A stretch of DNA of 12,839 nt from Irineochytrium annulatum (lineage: Eukaryota > Chytridiomycota > Chytridiomycetes > Chytridiales > Chytridiaceae), in NCBI GenBank assembly GCA_027600665.1, contig JADGJL010000852.1:1-12839 (forward strand). Direction: 5' to 3'. Under the pieces are notes generated by a model. It was not told where the DNA came from. It made no database searches and was given only the letters and a program-made list of their open reading frames with translations. Shown here one piece after another: positions 1 to 8,733 of this stretch (positions are counted from its first letter, which is position 1; the number at the start of each line of letters is the position of its first letter). The position numbers and the translations under genes are program-made.

Positions 1-675
1 ATTTTTTTGTTTTTTCTGTTTACTCGCACCCGTCGATAAATACGCCTCTCTGAGAAATGAAATTACTCGTCCTGCTTTCTTGTTAAATCTCGTCATTAAC
101 AACCCCGTTGATGGCCGTTGACGGAAAATCGGAACGGGAGCTAGCACAATCAAATAGATGCACAATAATTGGATGGATGTCTAACGAACTCTCAGTTTTG
201 CTGGTCGAGTTTCTTCTCGGCGAGTGGTACAGCGGCTGCCGAACATCAGCTGATCAATACAGGTTTATCCCGTTCGCAGTGCGGAATAAATTGTAAAGAA
301 TCAAACCCACTATCCACCTCTGCTGACGTTATGCAAGTGACTGGGTCGAACGACATCTCATTTCTTACGGAGCATCAAGATATTGGTAATAGTGTTGAAA
401 TAAAAAAAAAAATCTGCAAGTGTGGCCCTCAAGCAGCCAATGAATTATGAGCAATACGATACATACTTTCCCACATCGCGTAATTCCTCGTGTTGCAGGT
501 GTAAATGCGACGGTAATCACAAATCTAGTACGAAAATTCGGTTGCCGCTGCTAGCTCGACTGTTGCCTAGCTCGCCACAGCGTCAACCGGCACACCCCAC
601 CCCCTGCGAGCGCCGTCGTCGGCCACCAGCGGGACCTCAGATCATACGCCGGCCGCCGCGCCGTTACCAGCGACG
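1..675. other. upstream non-coding region of the first gene
   Basis: I find no convincing gene here. The first 430 bases are relatively AT-rich and contain an A-tract near 398-411 that includes AATAAA; this could be a polyadenylation signal of a plus-strand gene lying to the left, or simply low complexity. Bases 540-675 are GC- and pyrimidine-rich and probably contain the 5' leader of the gene starting at 676. A possible splice acceptor (TTGCAG) ends at 498, so a leader intron is conceivable but unsupported. Short open frames in the region (for example from an ATG at 440 to a stop at 709) have no recognisable protein character. Confidence 0.5.
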
Positions 676-2304
676 ATGCCCGAGCAAAATGAGGACTACT
701 ATAGGTTGAAGTACATGGAGGCGCTAGAAAACTGCGTACGTCCCGCTATCTAATCAGCCGTCGTTAATATTCCTTGCCATTACTTAGCGATTCTTTCTTG
801 TTGAGCTCCCACCATCCTTTCTCTTTTCTTTTCGAATTTAAATCTTGCTGCAATTTTCCTCGGACTCACCATGTCACCTGCATGCTTTACAGATCGCCAT
901 GACGGAAAACATGAAGCAGGATAAGGAGAAAATTAACGCAGCCACGACCGATCTTCTTATGATGGAGCGTGAGAACCAACGGGTCCGCAACTACCTTCGC
1001 GAGATGTGCACGACCATCCACGATCTCGCAGCAGCTACCGACAGTAAGCGAATTAGGAAGGATTCATCGCTCGCCATGGCCGTCGACGACGACGATGCGC
1101 CAACCATATCGCCCGTGCCGCCTGGGTTTCTTCAAACCCTCGACGAAACATCGGAGAAGCACGTCGCCGAGGTAGCGCTTTTTGTCAACAAGCTTGCCAG
1201 CTACACGCGGAAGACGGAGGATTACGACCCCGACCCCGAACCCGAGCTGGAACGATCTCAAGTCCCGCCAGTCCGCATCCATTTACAAACCCCGGCGAAG
1301 GGCGTGAAGCGAAAATCGCCCGACAGCCCCATCCCGGAACGCGCTGCCTCCGCCGCTGCCGCCGTTGATGCCGCCGCCGCCGCGGCCTCTGTCGCCTCAG
1401 ATGAGCCCTCAGCGTCAATGGCCATCGATCCTCCCGTTAAGCCGGAACTCGAGCCTACAGCCATGCCGGCTGAACCACACACGGCCTGGATGGACGTCAT
1501 ACGGGAACGCCACCCGTTCGACCTTCCCAAGATCACGGCGCGCATGTCCCTCTTCGCGCGCTCGTTTGCGGACAAGATGAGGATCCCGCACGTGAGGGTC
1601 AAATCGGCCTCGTCCACACGGACCAAGGCCGACTCCATCGGGTTTCCGAAACACTGGCATGACGCGTTTGAGCAGGCGTTTCTTGCCAAATTTTTAAAGG
1701 AAGGGGAGGGATTTGTCGACCCGCCGGTGGTGAAGCGCGGGGACGGGGAGGGAAGGGAGGCGGCTGCGAGAGGTAAGGAGGTGGCCGCGGGTGGTAGCCG
1801 GCAGGTGCAGAGGCCGTTAAAGCCGGGGGATACCTCCACGACGGTTCCGAAGGTGACAGTTCTTGCAGATGGGAGCAAGATGTATCGGTACAACTGGTGA
1901 GCAGCCGGGGCCGGTTGCTCTTACTTGCCACGGCGTTGCTAACTCGACTTCTGGTTAGCGTGATCATGAAATTGATTAAGGGCTACGACAAGCTCCCGGT
2001 TGAGGAGCGGATAAAAGTAAAGCGCGCTGTCAAAGACTATCTCGTCAGCGCTTTAGGCTGGGTGGAGTCACAGGAGTGCATTGTTGGGAACCCCGCTGAC
2101 CCCAAGAGCATTACTTATGTTATCCCAGGTAATGCCACTTCCTATTTATTTCTGTCGGATTCAAGATTTGATCCTCTGCTCCTATTAGAGCGCTTACTGC
2201 AACGATTTGCCTTCTGGCTTACCGAGCAGATGAGGAGCATGTACCAGACCGCCGATTACCCGTTTATTGAGGTTTTGGACCACCGCACTCCACTTGAGTT
2301 CTGA
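676..2304 (+). CDS. Unrecognised coiled-coil protein with Ala-rich disordered middle, 4 exons, 449 aa
   Basis: I do not recognise this protein. Exons 676-735, 893-1896, 1959-2128 and 2189-2304 join in frame; the introns are 157, 62 and 60 nt with GT...AG ends (donors GTACGT, GTGAGC, GTAATG). The ATG at 676 has A at -3 and opens a 20-codon first exon. Residues about 8-65 form a probable coiled coil with charged heptad-like sequence (MKQDKEKINAATTDLLMMER). Residues about 80-215 are acidic, Pro-rich and Ala-rich (a run of Ala near 170-190), with a basic GVKRKSP motif that could be a nuclear import signal. Residues about 215-290 look folded (HTAWMDVIRERHPFDLP, then a Trp/His-containing helix), followed by a Gly/Arg-rich linker. 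The last 95 residues, across two exons, are helix-rich (KLIKGYDKLPVEERIKVKRA, FAFWLTEQMRSMY) and may be a small domain. A nuclear or regulatory role is a guess. Gene model: fairly sure. Function: unknown. Confidence 0.75.
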
Positions 2305-2669
2305 CGGGTTTACCTCGCCCCTGGGTGATCGCAAACCTCTTCTTTGATCGTTGGCGCCTCCACTTGTAATATCTACCTCCGAAATGCAACGGCGGCATGA
2401 TGAGTCTCAGCCTGCATCCTCACGGACTTATTTCTGTTCCTCGCACTCTACAATAATTCCGCGACTACCACTCCTTCACCCATAAGACTTGCTGAAAAAT
2501 CGCGTTAATTAGTATCATGATCGATAAAAGCAAGCCGCGTGGACTGTCTCGCATAAAGTTAGGTTGACGGAAGGCTGAGGTTTAGGTCGTGGGGATCGCC
2601 GAAACGAGTGGAGGCATCCTGACACACTGCACCGAAGCCGACCGGAACACTCGTCGTCCGCAGTTGGCA
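2305..2669. other. intergenic region between first gene and ABC transporter
   Basis: This gap should hold the 3' flank of the gene ending at 2304 and the promoter and leader of the transporter starting at 2670. I see no gene. Two short upstream open frames start at ATG 2384 and ATG 2397 and close before 2520; if the leader reaches that far they would be uORFs. A possible acceptor (TTTAG, ending 2585) lies in front of an open stretch that runs into the transporter frame, so a small 5' coding exon upstream cannot be excluded. I see no clear TATA box or polyadenylation hexamer. Confidence 0.5.
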
Positions 2670-5600
2670 ATGCTCACTCGGGATGAGGGCGTGGCCGTCG
2701 CCGCGCTCCTCTACGTCGTCCTGGTGGCGCTCCCTCCTTCCGTGACCCCCTGGCTGAAGACCGTCCTCAACCGTGGCAAACCTCGACGCCATCATGATCG
2801 CATATCCGACGAGTTGACGCCGTTGCTTGAGCAGGCCCACCTCCCCACCGCGGCCGAGGATGACGAGTGGCAGGTGGTAGACCTTGAGGACTTCTCCGAG
2901 CCGTCGCCTGCAATTGCCCGCTTCCACACCAACGTGAAGACGGTCTGCAATGCGATCTTCGTGCTCGGCTACCTGCTCCCGGCCCTCCAAATCTCCCTGG
3001 CGGCGTGGGCGATCGCGGTCCCCGGCGACAAGGGACCCCCCAGCGCGATTCCGATGCATTGGACGGTCGCTTCCACTACAATCATCGTCGCAATCCTCTT
3101 CCTCGCCGTCGACGCCCCTGCCGAATCGCTGCCGGATGTGGCCGCGTCGAGACGAAGGGCAGGACACAGGTTGACCCTGACGCACTTGGCTGTGTTTTTC
3201 GCACTGGCCTCCGTCGTGTGGGGAATCTACCTGACGGACGCCATCAGCTTCAGTGGTGCCTACATCATCGCGCTGTCGCTGCTGCTCTCGGTATCATCGC
3301 TGGCTCTTTCGATTGGCTGCATGATGCTGCAGAGCTATGTCGTCACGGGCACGCTAGAGCGCAAACCCATCAACAAGCGAGTCCCAAACCCAGAGCTGGA
3401 CGCATCGCTCTTCTCGTACCTCACCTTCTCATGGTTCAACGCTATGATGGCGCGGGGGAGCAAACGGACGCTTAAGCAGGAAGACCTCTATGAAATTAAC
3501 CGTAGCGAGACGACGGCGGAACTCATGACCGAGTACGACAACATCCGCCGCAATGAGAAGAAGCGCACGCTGCTGCAAATGCTTTGGAGGATGAACTGGA
3601 GGGCAATGTTGATGCAATACTGCTTTGTTCTCGCCGGCACCGCGCTTTTCTTCTCCGGTCCGATTTTACTCAATAGACTCCTGACTGCCATCTCGAACCC
3701 GTCGGAAACCTCGGATTCAGTGGCATACGCCTGTGTGTTCCTGCTCTTTGTGTGCCAGGTCGCGAGCTTCGTCATGGACTCGATGACGAACTTCGTTGGG
3801 AGGAAGATTGGGATCAGGATTAAGGTCGTTCTCACGTCGCTCATTTACCGCAAGTCACTCCGCCGCGTCCAGAGGCTTTCGCTGGAGAAGGAGAACGCGA
3901 AGAACAGCAGCAAGAATGCTGGCGCTTCGGTCGGGAAAATTGTCAGCTTGATGTCTGGTAAGTGCCTATGTTTTGTTTTCGTTGTATCATGCGTAGGGAA
4001 CTGACTTCTTAACTTACAAGCGGATGCGAGCGCCGTCGGCAACTGGGTTGGAGTGTGTTATATGCCGATCATCACGGTATGTGGCCATTTTGCCGCGTTA
4101 AAGCATTCTCATACTTTCGTAGTTGACCCAAGTTATTCTGTGCATCGTCTTCCTCTTCTATATTCTCTCCTGGCCGGCCCTCGCAGGCGTTATCGTCCTG
4201 ACACTCCTCATGTTCTCGGGGTCCCCGCTTGCGTCACGCATTAACAAAGCGTGGGCCGACATGAAGCGCGCGCGCGATCGTCGCGTGAACGCAATGAACG
4301 AGATCTTGCAGGGCATCAAGATTATCAAGCTTTTTGCGTGGGAGTCTCAATTTAAAGTTCGGATAAGGAGGCTTAGAGAGGAGGAGCTCGATAAAAGCTG
4401 GAGGGCGTCCGTGTTTCACACATTTAACAAAATGCTGTGGTACTCGGCTCCCTCGATCACAACGTTGGTGACGCTCGGCTTCTACACCACCATCGCTGGC
4501 CAGGATCTTACTCCGACGGTTGCGTTTACGACGTTGAGCTTATTTAATTTGTTAAAGGGTCCGCTCCAGGTAAACCGTGCTGTTATTGATTCCTGGCGCC
4601 TTAACCTTTTCGTGCTTGCACTAACACGTTCCGTTTTGCAGCTTCTTCCGGACACGATCACCAACCTGCTGGACGTATGGGTTAGCATTAAGCGCATTGG
4701 CAGCTTTTTGCAGGAGGACGAGCTCGAGAAGTTTGATGGGCTCGAGGAGGATGAGGTGGAGGTGCGCGCGCCCGTGTCCGGCGGCTCCGTCGATTTGATG
4801 GAGGAGAACGGCGCCGTCGTTGCTAAGTCTCCAGTACTCGGCTTCCGCAGCGCGTCCTTTGAATGGGATTCGGCCGATCATATGACTGCAGCTGTAATGG
4901 CGGACGGTAAACCAGTGAAACAAAAGTGGTGGCAGACGGTGTTCAAAAAGAAGGCCGAGGAGGTAGTGCAGGCGAAGGCCGAGTCCGGATTCGGTTTGAG
5001 GAATCTGGATGTCGTGTTCCCACAAGATAAGCTCAGTGTGGTATGTAACTAAGAACTGTCGCATTCAGCGCCTAATTGATTTTAATAGGTCGTTGGCGCC
5101 ACCGGGTGCGGAAAGTCGTCCCTCTTGCTCGCCCTCATCGGCGAAATGAAGCGGACGGAGGGTACACGGTTCTGCCCAACAACGGTCGCCTACGTTCCCC
5201 AAATTGCTTGGCTGGGGAACGCCACCATCCGCGAAAACATCCTATTTGGCGAGCCGTTTGACGCGGTTCGCTACCGCCGCGTTATCGCTGCCTGTGCCCT
5301 TATTCGAGATTTTGAGACGCTAGACGGTGGCGATAAGACAGAGGTTGGAGAGAAAGGGATTAATTTGAGCGGGGGGCAAAAGCAGCGCATATCGCTTGCA
5401 AGGGCGGCATATTCCCGTGCGAAGTACGTTCTCCTGGATGACTGCCTTTCGGCCGTCGATGCGCCGACGGCGAGGCATCTTTACGAAGACTGCATTTTAG
5501 GTTCGCAATTTGTGATTATTTTGCGATTTTTTCGCATTTCTGAGCATTTCCGCAGGTCTTCTTGGGGACAGGACACGCGTTCTCGTGACAAATGCCGCCG

Positions 5601-8318
5601 GCCTCACCCTTCCCCGCGCTGATTATGTCATTGTAATGCAGTCAGGCGAGGTAGCTCTAAAAGGCACCGTTGAGGATGTTTTCTCGGTCTTAAAGGCAAC
5701 CCCATTCAATCCCGAGAACAATTTCTTGAACGGCATGAGGGAGATGACGGACTTAATTCTCTCCGAGCGCGCTCGGCTTTACGACCCCGCAAATGCCGCC
5801 TCTATTGACCTTGAGGATCCGACCAAGTCCGGGTCCGATATCGACCTTGAAAACCTGGGAACGAAGTTGGTCGAGAAGGAGTCTATAGCTGAGGGGTCCG
5901 TGAGCCTCAAATCTTATTACCTCTATTACGTCGCTATCGGTGGCTTCGCATTCATCTTCATCCTCCTCTGCGGGTACGCGGCCAACCATGGGACGGCGGT
6001 GTACCTCGACGTCATCGTTAGCCACTGGTCCGACGCGTATATCCATGCACCGAATGCTTCTGCGGCGATTCTCGCCACATCGGCCGTGTCGGCTATCCCT
6101 GCGGGGTGGGTGCAGCGCTTCGTCGCGACGCCGCACGCACTCGAGGTCGGGTCTGAGGCCGCAAGCGTTGGCGCGTTCGTTATGCCGCCGTTGGCTGGCT
6201 CCTTGGCGTTTGGGGCGAGGGCGGTGGCGGAACAGGTGGACACGAAGGGCTTCATGATAATGTACGCGCTTGTGACGTTCCTTTGCGTGATGTCTATCAT
6301 GGGAAGGCTGCTATACTTGGCGGTGGGTCAAATGGTGGCCGGTAGACGGGTGCACGAGAACTTGATGGATAGGATTATGAACGCACCCGTACGGTTCTTC
6401 GAGGTTACGCCAATTGGTAGGATCATGAACAGGTACTTAACAAATTTTTTTTCCTGGGGAGTTGGATTTGTAACCGTTTACAGGTTTACAAAGGACGTGC
6501 CCGCCGTTGATAGGGAGGTGGGGACTGCTTGTGCAAACATGACCTACAGTTAGTTTAAGATCTGCATCATTATGTTGTCTGATGTCTCCCAACTTTTTAT
6601 GTAGACCTCGTCTTCACAACCTTCATCGTCGGCTCCATCAGCGGCGTCGTCCCGGGGTTGCTCGTTGCTTTTATTCCCATAGGTACTTTTTATCATCACG
6701 TTGCGACCTATGGACTGATATTTTCTAGCCTACGTCTACTTAAAAATTGGGCAGTACTACATCAAGACCTCACGAGCCTTGAAGCGCATCGACTCCGTCG
6801 TCACATCTCCGATTTTTGCGCATTTCTCTGAGACCCTCAGTGGCGTCACCGTTATCCGCGCCTTCAATGCCGCTCAGCGCTTCACACTCGAATTCTACAA
6901 CAGGAACGATACCTCGAACCGGTCGACCTACTTCCTGATGGTCGCCGGCCTGTGGCTCTCGATCCGCATCCAAACTGTCGGCTCGCTAATTCTGGTCTCA
7001 ACGGGTCTTTTGATCATTACCGGGAAGGTCGGCCCGGCGTTTGCAGGCCTCTGCATCAACTTCGCCCTGCAGCTCACCGACACCCTGATCGCGATGGTCA
7101 GACAGATGAGGTTTGTGCGCTTTTTAATGATTCTTAATTTATACTAAACCGTTATTACAGCTGGCTCGAGATGAGCATGAACTCCGTCGAGCGGTGCCAG
7201 GAGTACCTAGAGCTTGAGCAAGAGGCGCCTGCCATCATTGATAACCACCGGCCGCCGTCAAACTGGCCGTCAGAGGGTAGGATTCTTATCGACAATTTGG
7301 TGATGAAGTATGCGCCGGACCTGCCGGAGGTCCTCAAAGGCATCTCGGCAGACATAGGGACGTGCGAGAAGGTTGGAATCGTCGGCAGGACTGGCGCGGG
7401 TAAATCTTCGCTGACCTTGGCGTTCCTGCGGGCCGTTGAGCCGGCGTCTGGGACTATAGTCATCGACGGCGTGGACATCAGGCAAATTGGGTTGCGGGAT
7501 CTACGGAGCAACATCACAATTATCCCGCAGGATCCGATCTTATTTGCGGTATGTGTCCGTTGGAATCGTCTTTTAGTCACATGCTTATGCATTCAAATGC
7601 ATCCAGGGTACGGTCCGCTCAAATTTGGATCCCTTTCTCAATCAATCCGATGCCGATCTTTGGGCAGCGCTGAAGCGCGCGCGTCTCTCGACCGGTATGA
7701 CCCCCTCCGCGAAGCCACCTACCCTCCCATCTACGACGCCGACGCCATTGACGCGCTCATCGTCGTCGCAACTGACGATGGTCGAGGACGGGCAGCCGGC
7801 CGGACCCAGGTCTCAGGGCGAGTTCTCGGTCACGCTCGACACCATCATTTCGGAGGGGGGTGCGAACCTGAGCGCTGGGCAGCGGCAGCTTCTTTGCTTG
7901 GCGCGCAGTTTGGCGAAAAAGTCGAAGGTCATTATGCTTGATGAAGCGACAGCATCGGTTGACACCGAAACGGATGCGAGGATTCAGGACACGATCAGGA
8001 ATGAGTTCTATGATTGTACAGTCCTGACGATTGCCCACCGACTCAAAACCGTGGCCGATTGTGAGTTCTTGCTTCTCGAGTTTCGACAAGCGCTAATCTA
8101 CAAACTTCAGACGACCGCATCATCGTTCTTGATAACGGCGAAATCATCGAGAACGGGTCACCTTTGGAGTTGATGGAGCAGTCGCCAGTGAATGCGTTCC
8201 GTAAAATGTAAGTTGTTACCCTCTACATAGAAGTGATTCTGATTTCGCCTCCAGGTGCGAAGATTCCGGCGAGTGGGATGACCTTCTAGCGATCGCCCGT
8301 CAAGCAAGCCGCCGCTGA
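2670..8318 (+). CDS. ABCC-family (MRP/Ybt1/Bpt1-type) full ABC transporter, 13 exons, 1,668 aa
   Basis: This is an ATP-driven exporter of the MRP class, which moves glutathione or other conjugates and bile-acid-like anions, in fungi usually into the vacuole. Exons: 2670-3957, 4021-4076, 4123-4569, 4642-5040, 5089-5500, 5556-6432, 6484-6548, 6605-6682, 6729-7110, 7161-7548, 7607-8060, 8111-8207, 8255-8318; the sum is exactly 1,669 codons. Residues 1-225 give five hydrophobic helices (TMD0), then the L0 linker and TMD1. NBD1 has Walker A GATGCGKS (733-740), signature LSGGQ (823-827) and Walker B LLDD (845-848). TMD2 follows, then NBD2 with Walker A GRTGAGKS (1410-1417), LSAGQ (1552-1556), Walker B MLDE (1574-1577) and switch His1608. 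NBD1 has Asp848 where Glu is usual and Asn880 in place of the switch His. The ATG at 2670 is the first in frame after a TAG at 2583. TACTAAAC near 7142 is a good branch point for intron 9. The exact substrate cannot be told. Confidence 0.95.
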
Positions 8319-8733
8319 TCTCGATAATTGCAGAGCCCCAAGTTGACCTACGGACCTCTTTGCCTCACAAGTTTTATTCTATTGCAATCACTTTTTAATC
8401 TTCTTCTTATTGGAACTGCGCGTTCGTTCTTTCAAACATTAAGCTTGAGGAGCATGTCTGCCTCCCTGCCTCCCATCAATATTTCTTATTACTGGGTTTC
8501 GATTTTGCCGTCTGGGCACAGAAATCTTTTTCTTCACTTCATAACAACATGATAATCTTCTTAAAACATTAATCCCAAATGAAAAACAATAGAAATCACT
8601 TCAAAAATTGAGGAAGAATAAGGACCCGCCCACAATTACATCCCTCATCAAGTGGTCCACTAACAAAGAACACTCACAAACCCCTACAACCACCACAGAC
8701 AGACGAACAAATGCAGAGAGCCACGCCGGCCCC
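8319..8733. other. convergent intergenic region
   Basis: This is the gap between the 3' ends of the ABC transporter (plus strand) and the CNNM-type gene (minus strand). It is more AT-rich than the flanking exons and should contain both 3' untranslated regions. I see no conserved open frame, RNA gene or clear AATAAA hexamer on either strand, so the cleavage sites cannot be placed. Confidence 0.6.

Noticed and set aside
1..450. Two short plus-strand frames (108-296 and 169-450)
   Set aside because: They overlap in different frames, are Ser/Cys-rich without motifs, and show no splice partner.
1258..1893. Minus-strand open frame of 211 codons opposite exon 2 of the first gene
   Set aside because: It mirrors a GC-rich coding exon; the translation is low-complexity and has no family features, while the plus-strand exon joins in phase with three others.
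2559..3185. Minus-strand open frame of 208 codons opposite the ABC transporter TMD0
   Set aside because: Arg/Gly-rich shadow of a clear membrane-protein exon; it extends into the intergenic gap only by chance.
7156..7592. Minus-strand frame of 145 codons opposite NBD2
   Set aside because: Shadow of the NBD2 exon, whose Walker A and flanking sequence are unmistakable on the plus strand.
8328..8552. Plus-strand 74-codon hydrophobic frame after the ABC transporter stop
   Set aside because: AT-rich 3' flank; Leu/Ser/Phe composition follows from T-rich DNA and no motif or splice link is seen.
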